Source: Variovorax gossypii (GTDB taxonomy: Bacteria; Pseudomonadota; Gammaproteobacteria; Burkholderiales; Burkholderiaceae_C). Taken from it: a DNA stretch of 64,000 bases. The position numbers were made by a program, and so were the translations under genes. The notes beneath the pieces were generated by a model. That model was not told the origin of the DNA. It did no database searches and worked only from the letters and a program-made list of their open reading frames with translations. The stretch is from the NCBI RefSeq assembly GCF_003965815.1, contig NZ_RXOE01000006.1:1-64000 (forward strand), written 5' to 3'. Below, one piece after another: positions 39,248-48,463 of this stretch (positions within the stretch are counted from its first letter, which is position 1; each line of letters opens with the position of its first letter).

Positions 39248-39862
39248 TCACGGCTGCGGGCGACGCGCCAGGAAGTAGACCCACGCCTCGTCGTTGCGGC
39301 CGATGCGCTCCATCTCCCAGCAGGGGTGCAGGCCGGCCGCCACGAGCTCCGCGGCGAACCGGTCCTTATCCCAGCACACCGTGTGGTAGTCGCCCTTCTT
39401 CTCGCCTTCGCCGACGCGCATGGACACCAGGAAGACGCCGCCGGGCACTAGTGCATCGAAGACCTTGCGCAGCACCCCGGGTACCTGCGCGCGATCGACG
39501 TGGATCAGCACGCACATCGCGAGGACGGCGTCGTAGGGCCCGCCCAGCGCATCGGTCACGACGTCGAGCAGATCGCCCTTCTTGCCCCGCTGCGCCTGCA
39601 GATCGAGAAATGCCTGCGCCGCGTCGGTGCGCCGGACTACGCCGCCCAGCGACTCGACGAAGTCGGCGTCACGCCCCGGACCGGAGCCGATCTCGAGCAC
39701 GCTGCCGCCGGCGGGCACGAACGCCATCATCCGTCGCATCGAATCCGCGATTTCAGGCTGCAGCGGATGTTCGGCCACGATCGCGTTGTACTCGCGGGCA
39801 TGCGCGTCGTAGGACTGGACGGTGCGGCGCGAATTTTCCAGCGCCTGCGCGGGGGTCTTCAT
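39248..39862 (-). CDS. SAM-dependent methyltransferase (class I)
   Basis: 204 residues from the ATG at 39862, which has a GGAAAGG site; an in-frame ATG at 39889 is possible. The SAM-binding motif is VLEIGSGPGRDADFV (about 55-70), with PYDAVLAMCVLIHV as motif II/III. The closest types are tellurite-resistance/UbiE-like small-molecule methyltransferases, but the substrate is unknown. It is transcribed in the same direction as the exporter gene after an 89-base gap. Confidence 0.8.
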   Translation of the reverse strand: MKTPAQALENSRRTVQSYDAHAREYNAIVAEHPLQPEIADSMRRMMAFVPAGGSVLEIGSGPGRDADFVESLGGVVRRTDAAQAFLDLQAQRGKKGDLLDVVTDALGGPYDAVLAMCVLIHVDRAQVPGVLRKVFDALVPGGVFLVSMRVGEGEKKGDYHTVCWDKDRFAAELVAAGLHPCWEMERIGRNDEAWVYFLARRPQP

Positions 39863-39951
39863 GAGCGGCCTTTCCGGCCCATCGGACATCCGGCGGGACC
39901 TGGATGGAAAGTCTAGGCCCAACGCGCCATCCGGCTCATGGGGAAAGTTGC

Positions 39952-41163
39952 CTAGGCGCTGACCGGTGCCGTGGCGTGCGCGGGCCGCAACGCGCGCAAG
40001 GCCAGCATCAGCACGATGGCCGAGCAGCACGCGATGCCCGCCACCATCGGCAGCGGCGTGCCATTGGCGAAGGGCGACACCAGCGCGACCATCATCGCAC
40101 CGCCCGCGAAGTTCAGCGTGCCGAGCAGCGCCGAGGCGGTGCCGGCGCGCGCGGCATGGCCTTCCATCGCGACCACGAAGGCCGAAGGCACGATCACACC
40201 GTTGAGCCCGTAGACGACCACCAGCAGGCCGACCAGCACGCCGAGCCGGTCGACGCCCGCCAGCGTCAGCACCAGCAGCAGCCCCGTGACGGCGGCATGC
40301 GCGACGACCGCCGTGCGCAGCACGCGCCGGATGCCGAAGCGCGTGGCGAGCCAGCCGTTGGCCTGCGAGGCCGCGATCATCGACACCGCGTTCAACGCGA
40401 ACAGCACGGCATACATGCGCGGCGAAATGCCGTAGTGCGCGCTCATCACGAACGACGAGTTCGCCACGTAGACGAAGAAGCCCGACAGCGTGAGCGAGGC
40501 CATGAAAGCCACGGCCAGGAAGCGCCGGTCGCGCAGCAGCACGCCATAGGCGGCCATCGCACCGCGAAAGCTGCTCTGCGCAAGCGCTGCCGGCGGCCGC
40601 GTCTCGGGCAACAGCACCGCCACCATCGCCGCGGCCAGCACCGCCAGCGCACCGATCACCCAGAACACCGCGCGCCAGCTTGCGGCCTCTGCCACGAAGC
40701 TGCCCACCAGCGGAGCCAGGATAGGCGACACGCTGTAGACCAGGATCAGCAGCGACATCAGCCGCGCCGCCTCGGTGCCGGTGTGCAGGTCGCGCACCAC
40801 CGCGCGCGGCGTGACCATGCACGCACAGGCGCCCAGCCCCTGCAGGAAGCGGAAGGCGATCAGCACGCCGATGCTCGGCGCCAGCGCACAGCCGATGCTC
40901 GCTGCGACGAACACGGCAAGGCCCACGTACATCGGCCGCTTGCGCCCGAACATGTCCGACAGCGGGCCGGCCACGAGCTGACCCGCGCCAGTCGCAATGA
41001 AGAAGGCCATCAGGCTGGCCTGCACCGCGTGCGCATCGGCGCCCAGCGCATGGCCAATGGCGGGTAGCGCGGGCAGGTACATGTCGATGGCTGAAGGTCC
41101 GATCGCGGTGAGCAGGCCCAGCACGATGGCGTAGCGTGAAAGTTGAGCGTTCGATGAGGACAT
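39952..41163 (-). CDS. MFS drug-type exporter, Bcr/CflA subfamily
   Basis: 403 residues with 12 membrane helices. The opening AIGPSAIDMYLPALPAIGHAL is the Bcr/CflA signature. The loop 2-3 motif is LSDMFGRKRPMYVGLA and FLQGLGACACMVTPRAVVRD is motif C-like. I chose the start at 41163; longer frames run into the regulatory gap. It exports small molecules such as drugs, sulfonamides or cysteine-pathway thiols. The divergent AraC regulator 79 bases away probably controls it. Confidence 0.88.
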   Translation of the reverse strand: MSSSNAQLSRYAIVLGLLTAIGPSAIDMYLPALPAIGHALGADAHAVQASLMAFFIATGAGQLVAGPLSDMFGRKRPMYVGLAVFVAASIGCALAPSIGVLIAFRFLQGLGACACMVTPRAVVRDLHTGTEAARLMSLLILVYSVSPILAPLVGSFVAEAASWRAVFWVIGALAVLAAAMVAVLLPETRPPAALAQSSFRGAMAAYGVLLRDRRFLAVAFMASLTLSGFFVYVANSSFVMSAHYGISPRMYAVLFALNAVSMIAASQANGWLATRFGIRRVLRTAVVAHAAVTGLLLVLTLAGVDRLGVLVGLLVVVYGLNGVIVPSAFVVAMEGHAARAGTASALLGTLNFAGGAMMVALVSPFANGTPLPMVAGIACCSAIVLMLALRALRPAHATAPVSA

Positions 41164-41242
41164 GCGCCAATGGTCGCGCTTCGAACTGAATGATTGAATA
41201 ATCAACAGACCGCTTTTCCTATTCATTCGTACAGAAGAAACC

Positions 41243-42193
41243 ATGGATCCGTTGTCCGATGTGCTGTCGATGCTCACGGTGAGCAGCACGCTGTCCTCGC
41301 GCTTCGAGGCACGCGGCCGCTGGGCATTCCGCTATCCGCACTACGACTCGCACATCAAGCTGGGCGGCGTGCTCACGGGCCGGCTGCGGCTGCAGATCGG
41401 GGACGAGGGCCCGCCGGTCCTGCTGGAAACGGGCGACTTCTACCTGCTGACCAACGGCCAGCCTTTCACTTCCTCCAGCGATCCGCCGGGTCCGGTGCAG
41501 GACGGCATACAGGTCAGCCGCGACCACCGCGGACCCGACGGCGTGCTGCGCTACGACGGCCGTGCTGCGGGCGATGCCGAGGCAGTCACCATGGCGAGCG
41601 GTCGCTTCACGCTCGACAGCGAAGCCGGCGAACTGCTGCTGCGCCATCTGCCGCCGCTGATCCACCTGCGCGCGAGCGCCCCCGGCGCGCGGCCGCTCGT
41701 GGGGCTGCTCGACCTGCTGGGCTGGGAGACAGCCGAGATGCGCCCGGGCGCTTCGATTGCCCGCACGAATCTCGCCGCACTGGTGCTGGTGCAGACCTTG
41801 CGCGTGTATCTGGCGAATGCGCCGCAACCCGAAGGCTGGCTGGGCGCGATGGCCGATGCGCGCATCGGCGAGGCCTTGTCGCGCATGCATGGCGACATCG
41901 CGAAGCCATGGACAGTGGAACGCCTCGCGCAGTCGGCGGGCATGTCGCGCACGGCCTTCGCGGTGCGCTTCAAGTCACTGACGGGATCGACGCCGCTCGA
42001 CTACCTGGGCGGCTGGCGCATGACGGTGGCGCGCAATGCGCTGCGCCACAGCGACGAGGCCATTGCGCGCATTGCCGAGCGCATCGGCTACCAGTCGGAA
42101 ACGGCGTTCAGCGCTGCCTTCCGGCGCATGGTGGGCGAAAGCCCCGGACGCTTCCGCACGCTGAGCCGCGGCGATCGCGCAATCGGCGCCTAG
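41243..42193 (+). CDS. AraC-family regulator with cupin sensor
   Basis: 316 residues. The N-terminal AraC_binding_2/cupin-like domain (about 1-180) includes LETGDFYLLTNGQPF. Two helix-turn-helix units lie at about 215-310 (WTVERLAQSAGMSRTAFAVRF, then IARIAERIGYQSETAFSAAF, then the FRR signature). It is divergent from the exporter. The gap 41164-41242 contains only a weak TTGA-N4-TCAA dyad. The stop codon shares the palindrome CTAG with the stop of the convergent small secreted-protein gene. Confidence 0.88.
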   Translation: MDPLSDVLSMLTVSSTLSSRFEARGRWAFRYPHYDSHIKLGGVLTGRLRLQIGDEGPPVLLETGDFYLLTNGQPFTSSSDPPGPVQDGIQVSRDHRGPDGVLRYDGRAAGDAEAVTMASGRFTLDSEAGELLLRHLPPLIHLRASAPGARPLVGLLDLLGWETAEMRPGASIARTNLAALVLVQTLRVYLANAPQPEGWLGAMADARIGEALSRMHGDIAKPWTVERLAQSAGMSRTAFAVRFKSLTGSTPLDYLGGWRMTVARNALRHSDEAIARIAERIGYQSETAFSAAFRRMVGESPGRFRTLSRGDRAIGA

Positions 42194-42528
42194 CGCACTT
42201 CGCAGTCGACACCGCTCGACTTGGGGGGAGCAGAACTGCCGCTGACGGGTGGTCGCGTGAAGGCGACCGGCGGCGTGAACGGGATGCCGGGGTTCTTCGG
42301 AAGGGTGATCGGCGCCTGGCTGGGCGTTGGCGTGAAGCCGAACTGCCCCGGGGCAAAGTTGGTGCTCCCGCCCTTGTTGCTGACATTGATCAGGCCATCG
42401 ATCACCTGGACATACAGGCCCGGCGGAAGAACGGGAGCGGAAGCAGCTGGCACAAGCTGTGCTGCTGCGTGCATCGGGACCAGGGCAGCCGACAGCGCGG
42501 AAAGGAAGAAGAAAGAGAATTTTTTCAT
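42190..42528 (-). CDS. Small proline-rich secreted protein of the two-partner secretion operon
   Basis: 112 residues, preceded by AAGGAGA. The signal peptide KKFSFFFLSALSAALVP is cleaved near HAAA. The mature part has LYVQVIDGLINVSNKGG, a segment also common at the C-terminus of FecR-like proteins. A Pro-rich tail and one Cys close to the end follow. No catalytic domain is seen. It is the last gene of the TpsB-TpsA-FecR operon. It could help retain or modify the exoprotein; that is speculation. Confidence 0.65.
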   Translation of the reverse strand: MKKFSFFFLSALSAALVPMHAAAQLVPAASAPVLPPGLYVQVIDGLINVSNKGGSTNFAPGQFGFTPTPSQAPITLPKNPGIPFTPPVAFTRPPVSGSSAPPKSSGVDCEVR

Positions 42529-42554
42529 CGAACGGTCTCCTTGCAGTGCTCGGC

Positions 42555-43034
42555 TCACTGCGGCACGAGGGAAACGACCATGCTGGCGCTCCCCTTCAGC
42601 ACACCCGCCGGGGTGTTGATGACGGTCGCGTCGCGGCTGCGCTGGCCGAGCGCACCGGCGATGCTGCGAAAGCCGCCTTGTGCCAGCCCCAGCTCGACCT
42701 TGTCGTCCTGCGGCTTGCCGGCGTCGTAGCTGTAGCGCGTCACCACCAGCATCGACTGCGGCTGCAGGGTCAGCTCGGCGCCATCCGCGAACTTCAGCTG
42801 CGCATAGGCGCGGCTCTCGGTGGTGAGCGTGTCGCCCTGGTGAACCGGCGAATCCACCGCCAGCAGCCGGGTGACGCCCTGCGCGTTGCGCGCGGCCAGG
42901 ATGCCCGAGAGATTGGTCACGGTGCCGACCACCTGTGCATGGGCCGAGGGCACCAGCGCCAGCCAGCCGATGAGGCAGAGCAGGCCCGCGATGCGTCGTG
43001 CTGTCGGCGATATGGATGTCGATTTCGATGTCAT
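42555..43034 (-). CDS. Secreted FecR-domain protein
   Basis: 159 residues. A GGAG site lies before the start. The N-terminus has a signal sequence (hydrophobic GLLCLIGWLALVPSAHA) and the FecR beta domain follows (VAVDSPVHQGDTLTTESR-like region, ADGAELTLQPQSMLVV). There is no cytoplasmic anti-sigma part or membrane helix beyond the signal, so it is not a FecR-type anti-sigma regulator. It is probably periplasmic. The gene is 10 bases after the TpsA stop. Confidence 0.75.
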   Translation of the reverse strand: MTSKSTSISPTARRIAGLLCLIGWLALVPSAHAQVVGTVTNLSGILAARNAQGVTRLLAVDSPVHQGDTLTTESRAYAQLKFADGAELTLQPQSMLVVTRYSYDAGKPQDDKVELGLAQGGFRSIAGALGQRSRDATVINTPAGVLKGSASMVVSLVPQ

Positions 43035-43044
43035 GTGCCGCTCC

Positions 43045-46000
43045 TCAATTGCAGTACATCTTCTTGGCGGGCTCGCTCTTGGTCGCGGCCTTGTCCGCCG
43101 ACGCCACTTCCTTGGTGTCCGTCTTGTCGGTGGACTTGTCGGCTTTCTCGTCGAAGGTCTTGTCGCTGGCAGGATGCAAGGGACCTGCGGCAGTCACGGT
43201 CTTGATGATCTCGTTGGCCGCCTGCAGCACCGGCCTCCTCGGCTCCGACGCCGTCGGCGGGCTCAGGATCTGGCAGAGCGCCGAATTGGGCGCGATGGTG
43301 CAGATGTCGGCGGAAGGCGGCGGCGTTGATGCGATCGGCGCCACGCACCCCGGCAGCGCCGGGCTCACGGTACATGCGGCCGCAGTCGGCAGCACGGCCG
43401 AGCAGCCGTCGAGCGACCTGTTCGCCACGCACTGCGCCAGCGTCGGCAATACCGCGTCGCAGCCGGGCAGCGCGGGGTTGGTGGTGCAGGCCCCCAGCGT
43501 GGGCACGACGGCGGCGGTGGCGCGCGCCACCGAGCTTCCGCCGGCCGGGTAGCTGACGGTCAACGTGGCGGTGCTGTTCGGCGAGGTCTGCACGGGCGCG
43601 TTGACCTGGCTGAAGGTGCCGCTGTTGCTCAGGCCCCTCGCCACGACGAAGTCGGCCTGTGCGCCGTTCGCAGGCAAGGCGCCGCCAAGCCCGGCGAGGT
43701 TGAGAGCGCCGGCGAGGTGCGCCGATCCGTCGATGTCGAGCAGGTCGAAGCCGCTGCCGCCGATCTTGATGTTCAGCGCGCCGCTGCCGGTCTGCGTGTA
43801 GTTGCCGCGCACGGTGAGCGTGCCTGCCGTCGTGGCGGTGCCGGGCGACACGATGCCGTTGTTGACCAGCGTGCCGTCGCCGCCCAGCGCGATGGTGCCG
43901 CTGCCGCTGATGCTGCCGTTGTTGTAGATGTCCGCGCCGCCACCGCCCAGCGTGGCGCCGGCCTGCAGCACGATGGTGCCGTTGTTGGGGTTGTCGGTGC
44001 CCTGGCGCGCATCGAGCGTGCCGCCTTCGATGCGCACCGTGCCGCCCGCCATGTTGCTGAGAGGCACGGAGACGAGGCCCGTGCCGGTCTTCACCACGGT
44101 GCCACCGTTCGCGAGCCGCCCGTTGCCGGCCGTGAACGCTGCGCCGTCGCCGAGATTGAGGGTGCCGAGGTTGTTCCACGTCGTCGTGCCCACCAGCGTC
44201 ACTTCGGACCCGGCCATGTTCACGACGTTGCGCGTGGTGAGTGCGTTGCCCTGTCCCTGGATCACGGTCGATGCCCCCATCGACAGCGCCGGGGCGGCCG
44301 CCTTGACGTCCACCGCGCCGAGCAGCGAGATGTAGTTCTGCCAGGTCATCGCGCCGGCGCCGGAGAAGTCGGCGCTGCTGTTCAGGCTCACGTTGTCGAG
44401 CGTCAATTGCGCGCCGCTCGCCACTTGCATCCTGCCGCCGAGCGTGGAGCCCGCCAGGGTCAGTCGCCCGGCGTCGGCACGGATAGTGCCGGCCGCGCCG
44501 TTCTGGATGCCCGTGAACTGCTGGTCGCTGGCGGTGGCCTTCACCAGCGTGCCGTTGTTGATGAAGGTGGCCATGACGCCGCCCGCGCCCGCGAACACGT
44601 CGGAGCGCGTGCCGGTGGTGGTGACGGTACCGTCGTTCTCGAACTTCACGCGCTCGTCGTGCGCCAGGATGGCGCCGCTGCTGCCCCTGACCTCGACGGC
44701 CGCGCTGTTCCTCCAGACGCCGGCTTCGCGCAGGGTGACTGCGCCGTCGACCACCACGCTCGCGCCCTGCGTCAGCAGCGTGTTGCCGCCGGTGTTGAGG
44801 CTCATGTCGTGCAGCACCAGGCTGTTGCCGCCCGGGCCGAAACTCAGGTTCGTGCCCAGCGTCACGGCGTCCGACCATGCGACCGTGCCGGTACCGGTGA
44901 AGCCCGAACCGGCGTTGAAGGTCTGCCCGCCCGACATCGACAGCGTGGAGGGCGCGCTCACGTTGAACACGCCGCTGTGGGTGCCGCCCTGGCCGAACGA
45001 CACCGTGCCGGGGCTGTCGATGTTCACGGTGCCGGCGTTGTTGAGCACGCCCGAGATCGGCGAGCCTTCGCGCTGCACCAGCAGCGTGCCGCCCGCTCCT
45101 ACGTTGACGGCGCCGGCCACGATGGCCGAAGTGGGTGCGGCCAGCGAGGTGGTTCCGCCGCCGATGATGAGCGTGCCGTTGCCGGTCGCCGAAGAACCTT
45201 CAGACACGGTCAGCACGCCGCCGTTCAGGTTCATGTCGGCGTTGACCTGGGCCGCATGGCTGGCGCCCGAGTCGTCGTTCTGCAGGTTGCTGTTGAGATT
45301 GAGCCCGAGCTTGCCGCCCTTGCTGGTGATCGCCGCGTTGATGACGATGTTGTTGCTGGCGTTCAGCGTCAGCGTGGAGTCTGCGGCGCTGGTCCTGGCG
45401 ATGGCCGACGAGACGGTGATGTCGCCGGCCCCGGTCGTGGGGCTGCCCGTGGTGATGCTCACGTCGGTGCCCGCGTCGAGCTGCGACGTGATGATGTCGG
45501 CGCCGATGTGCGCGCCGGTTTCGCTCGAGGTGATGGCGTTGGTGCCGGTGGTTCCGCCGCTGCCGCCGCCGGCCACGATCTCGATGCTGATCGGGTCGAT
45601 GTGCCACTCGCCGCCGCGGCCCACGATGGGCACGTTGACCACGTCGAGCGAGCGCTGGCCCGAGGTGTCGACGTAGCCTCCGCGCCCCGCGCTGCCGGTG
45701 GCCGACACACGGCCGTCGATCGCCGCAGCGCCGTCGGCGTAGAGAACGACGTTGCCGCCGGTCGTGCCGTTGGCGCTGATGTCCGATGCGGCCGTCGTCT
45801 TCAGGTCGCCGGAGGCGCGCAGGAACACGCGGCCGCCCTCGCGCACCACGCTGTCGGCGTTGATGCTGCCGCTGTTGGTCACCAGGCCCGCCGCCAGGCC
45901 GATGCGCCCGGCCTCGGCCGCGATGCGCCCGAGGTTCTTCGCCTCGCCCGGCGTGCCGGTGATGGCTACCGAGACGCCCGGCGTTCCGGTGTCGACCAGC

Positions 46001-46611
46001 TGCACGGTCTGCCCCGCCGCCAGCAGCACTTCGCCGTTGGGCGCGCTGAGCGTGCCGCTGTTGACCACGCTGGGGCCGACCAGGTAGATGCTGCCGCCGC
46101 TCGCGGCGTTGATGGTGCCGGCGTTGCGGACTTCGCCCGCCGAAGCCGTGCCGCGGAACATGAGCCGGCCCGCGAGGAAGTCGCTGTCGCTGACGTTGAG
46201 CGTGCTCGCAATGAAGCTGCCGACGTCGATGCGCGCACCGGGCCCGACCATGATGCCGGCCGGATTGATGAGCCAGAGCGCGCCGTTGGCCTTGATCTGC
46301 CCGTAGATCAGCGACGGGTCGCCACCGACGGTACGCGCCAGCAGCGCCGAGGTACTGCCCGGCTGGCGGATGTCGACCAGCGCGTTCGCGCCGACATTGA
46401 AGGTCGCGAAATTGACCAGCGCCTGCGGCGTGCCCTGCAGGATGTTCAGCGTGTTGCCGTTCTGCGTGAACGAGACATTGCCGGAGGTGACGCTCCAGCC
46501 CGTGGGCAATGCGCCCGGCAGCGGCTGGGCCCACAGCGGGAGCGGAGCGGCGGCGGCGCACAGCGCGGCGGCGGCCATCGGCAGGAGGCGGCGTCTGAAG
46601 TTCGGGCGCAT
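43045..46611 (-). CDS. Two-partner secretion exoprotein (filamentous haemagglutinin-like TpsA)
   Basis: 1188 residues. A signal peptide ends near PLWAQ. The TPS/haemagglutination domain is at about 30-300 (NVSFTQNGNTLNILQGTPQ, then INPAGIMVGPGARIDVGSFI), followed by long beta-helix repeats rich in Gly, Asn, Thr and Ser. Residues 1037-1100 carry four Cys-X8-Cys units (for example CTTNPALPGC and CVANRSLDGC). A Lys/Asp-rich tail ends in MYCN with one more Cys. TpsA proteins pass through the partner TpsB pore and form surface adhesins. The C-terminal Cys units may anchor it, as disulfide loops do in HMW1; that comparison is by analogy. It follows TpsB by 23 bases. Confidence 0.9.
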   Translation of the reverse strand: MRPNFRRRLLPMAAAALCAAAAPLPLWAQPLPGALPTGWSVTSGNVSFTQNGNTLNILQGTPQALVNFATFNVGANALVDIRQPGSTSALLARTVGGDPSLIYGQIKANGALWLINPAGIMVGPGARIDVGSFIASTLNVSDSDFLAGRLMFRGTASAGEVRNAGTINAASGGSIYLVGPSVVNSGTLSAPNGEVLLAAGQTVQLVDTGTPGVSVAITGTPGEAKNLGRIAAEAGRIGLAAGLVTNSGSINADSVVREGGRVFLRASGDLKTTAASDISANGTTGGNVVLYADGAAAIDGRVSATGSAGRGGYVDTSGQRSLDVVNVPIVGRGGEWHIDPISIEIVAGGGSGGTTGTNAITSSETGAHIGADIITSQLDAGTDVSITTGSPTTGAGDITVSSAIARTSAADSTLTLNASNNIVINAAITSKGGKLGLNLNSNLQNDDSGASHAAQVNADMNLNGGVLTVSEGSSATGNGTLIIGGGTTSLAAPTSAIVAGAVNVGAGGTLLVQREGSPISGVLNNAGTVNIDSPGTVSFGQGGTHSGVFNVSAPSTLSMSGGQTFNAGSGFTGTGTVAWSDAVTLGTNLSFGPGGNSLVLHDMSLNTGGNTLLTQGASVVVDGAVTLREAGVWRNSAAVEVRGSSGAILAHDERVKFENDGTVTTTGTRSDVFAGAGGVMATFINNGTLVKATASDQQFTGIQNGAAGTIRADAGRLTLAGSTLGGRMQVASGAQLTLDNVSLNSSADFSGAGAMTWQNYISLLGAVDVKAAAPALSMGASTVIQGQGNALTTRNVVNMAGSEVTLVGTTTWNNLGTLNLGDGAAFTAGNGRLANGGTVVKTGTGLVSVPLSNMAGGTVRIEGGTLDARQGTDNPNNGTIVLQAGATLGGGGADIYNNGSISGSGTIALGGDGTLVNNGIVSPGTATTAGTLTVRGNYTQTGSGALNIKIGGSGFDLLDIDGSAHLAGALNLAGLGGALPANGAQADFVVARGLSNSGTFSQVNAPVQTSPNSTATLTVSYPAGGSSVARATAAVVPTLGACTTNPALPGCDAVLPTLAQCVANRSLDGCSAVLPTAAACTVSPALPGCVAPIASTPPPSADICTIAPNSALCQILSPPTASEPRRPVLQAANEIIKTVTAAGPLHPASDKTFDEKADKSTDKTDTKEVASADKAATKSEPAKKMYCN

Positions 46612-46634
46612 GGTGTGTTTGCCTTGTGTGGGGT

Positions 46635-48293
46635 TCAGAACGCCAGCATCGCGCTCAGGTGGGCGCGCCAGTCGCCGCGCTTCTCGGTCAACGAGGGGCC
46701 CGCGTCGTTGACGCGGGCGATGTCCAGCCGCAGGCTGAAGTCGCGACCCCAGCTGTAGCGCGCGCCGACGCCCATGCTCGACACATGGACCCGGCGCGGC
46801 AGCGTGGTGCCGGCCGTGCGGCTGTTGCTGCCCTGCCCCGCGTCGAAGAAGACCAGCGCGCGCAGCTGGCCGGGCACGCCTGTCAGCGCACTCAGCTCGG
46901 GTGAATAAAGTTCGGCGTTGACGACCACGCCACTGTCGGCCACGACGGCGCGCTCCAGGAAGCCGCGCACCAGCGTCTGGCCGGTCAGGCCGAACTGCTC
47001 GCTCGCCACCAGCGGCGTGTTGGTGTACTGCGCACTGCCCGCCAGCCGTGCCTGCCAGCCGCTGGACAGGTTCTTTGCGTACGAAGCGCTGCCGCGCAGC
47101 ACGACGAAGTCGTCCCGCGTGCGGCGGTTGCCGGGCGTGAGGTAGGAGTAGCGGTCGGTGCGGCCGTCGAGATTGGTGTAGCGCGTGCCGCTGGGCAGGT
47201 TGCGCGACAGGCCGGCGCTGTAGGCCAGCACTTCGTCGACGCTGTCGCGCTGGCCGATGTAGGTCAGGCTCAGCGGCATGGTGACGTAGGGCACGCACGA
47301 GGCGATGGGCGGTGTGGGCGGCGCGATGCTCACCTGCTCGCCGCCGATGTCGCAGCGCGAGTCGATGCGGCGGCGGTCGAGGCCGACCACGAGCTTCGAG
47401 CTGCTTTCGCCGCTGCGGCCGAGAAAGTGGTTCCAGCGCAGGCCGTAGACATCGCCCTTGCCGGTGAAGCCCAGCACGCCGCCGAGCGTGGGCGAGCTGG
47501 CCGGCGAGTTGACGCTCGACTTGCCGTAGATGAAGTCCAGGCTGTCGCCGAAGCCGTAGAGCGGGATGCGGTAGCCCAGCGAATACAGGTGCAGCCGCAT
47601 GCCCGCGGGGCTGTCGGGCGAGGTGGTGTACGCCAGCGTGCCCACCTGGTCGCGGTTGAACAGGTTGGCGTGCTGCAGCGCGACGCCGGTGCGCCAACGG
47701 CCGCTGGCCTCGGTGCCGGTGTTGTCGAGCGTGGTGATGAGGCGCAGCGGATCGTGGTCGACCACCGACACCTTGGCGTCGATGGTGCCGGGGCTGGCGC
47801 CTTCGCCGAGCGTCACGCCGATCTGCTTGGCCGGACTGTCGTTGGCCAGCTGGACCGACTCCGAGACGGCGCGCAGGTCGGGCACGCGGCCGGGCTGCAG
47901 GCGCGAGAGGCTGGCGCGGATGTTGTCCGAATCGAAGTGAGTGTTGCCGCTGACCGTGACCGACGAGATCACGCTCTCGGTCACGCGCAGCTTCACGGTG
48001 CCGCCGGTGAGTTCCTGCTCGGGCACCGAGACCCGCACGGTCGTGTAGCCGGCACGGGTGTAGGCCTGCTGCAGCGCGTCGACCGCGCGCTGGATGTCGC
48101 CATAGGCCTTGCCGGGGCCCGCCATGGAAGCGACCAGCCGGTCGACTTCGGCGGCGCCGAGCAGCGTGTCGCCTTCGACCTGGAAGCGCGAGATGTCGAA
48201 ACGCTCGCCCTGCGCGTTGGCCCAGCCCGCGATCGCCAACATCGTCGCGGCCACGCCGCATCGCAGCCACTGCCTCGTCAGTCTTTGTCTCAT
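46635..48293 (-). CDS. Two-partner secretion transporter (ShlB/FhaC-type TpsB)
   Basis: 552 residues. The signal peptide is followed by POTRA modules (about 25-180; FDISRFQVEGDTLLG opens the first). A 16-strand beta barrel follows to the C-terminal Phe (AHLSAMLAF). The loop-6 motif LVRGFLERAV, conserved in Omp85/TpsB proteins, is near residue 430. TpsB sits in the outer membrane and exports the TpsA product. It is the first gene of a four-gene operon. The 170 bases upstream are AT-rich (48360-48410) with two near-identical GTAAA segments; they probably hold the promoter. Confidence 0.92.
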   Translation of the reverse strand: MRQRLTRQWLRCGVAATMLAIAGWANAQGERFDISRFQVEGDTLLGAAEVDRLVASMAGPGKAYGDIQRAVDALQQAYTRAGYTTVRVSVPEQELTGGTVKLRVTESVISSVTVSGNTHFDSDNIRASLSRLQPGRVPDLRAVSESVQLANDSPAKQIGVTLGEGASPGTIDAKVSVVDHDPLRLITTLDNTGTEASGRWRTGVALQHANLFNRDQVGTLAYTTSPDSPAGMRLHLYSLGYRIPLYGFGDSLDFIYGKSSVNSPASSPTLGGVLGFTGKGDVYGLRWNHFLGRSGESSSKLVVGLDRRRIDSRCDIGGEQVSIAPPTPPIASCVPYVTMPLSLTYIGQRDSVDEVLAYSAGLSRNLPSGTRYTNLDGRTDRYSYLTPGNRRTRDDFVVLRGSASYAKNLSSGWQARLAGSAQYTNTPLVASEQFGLTGQTLVRGFLERAVVADSGVVVNAELYSPELSALTGVPGQLRALVFFDAGQGSNSRTAGTTLPRRVHVSSMGVGARYSWGRDFSLRLDIARVNDAGPSLTEKRGDWRAHLSAMLAF

Positions 48294-48463
48294 TCGTTCA
48301 CCCAGGAAACACCGGTGGCTGAACAAATAAGGCGGGACGGTGGCCGTGTTCAGAGTGCTACATATGGTAATTCAATGTAAACAAAAGTGTAAATATGTTG
48401 TGCATCGCGGCTTTATGGGGTTGACACGTTTCAAAGAGTTGCGATCGCACAACGTCCGAATCG

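Noticed and set aside
41164-41242. Weak TTGA-N4-TCAA dyad between the exporter and AraC genes
   Set aside because: Arms of only four bases are common by chance. Kept only as a remark in the AraC entry.
43045-48270. Single frame spanning the TpsA gene and most of TpsB (1741 codons)
   Set aside because: Only the TpsA part is real. The upstream part is an alternative frame of TpsB, and TpsA has its own signal peptide at 46611.
48421-48430. TTGACAC on the plus strand as a promoter
   Set aside because: No plus-strand gene follows. It lies at the end of the gap between two minus-strand genes.
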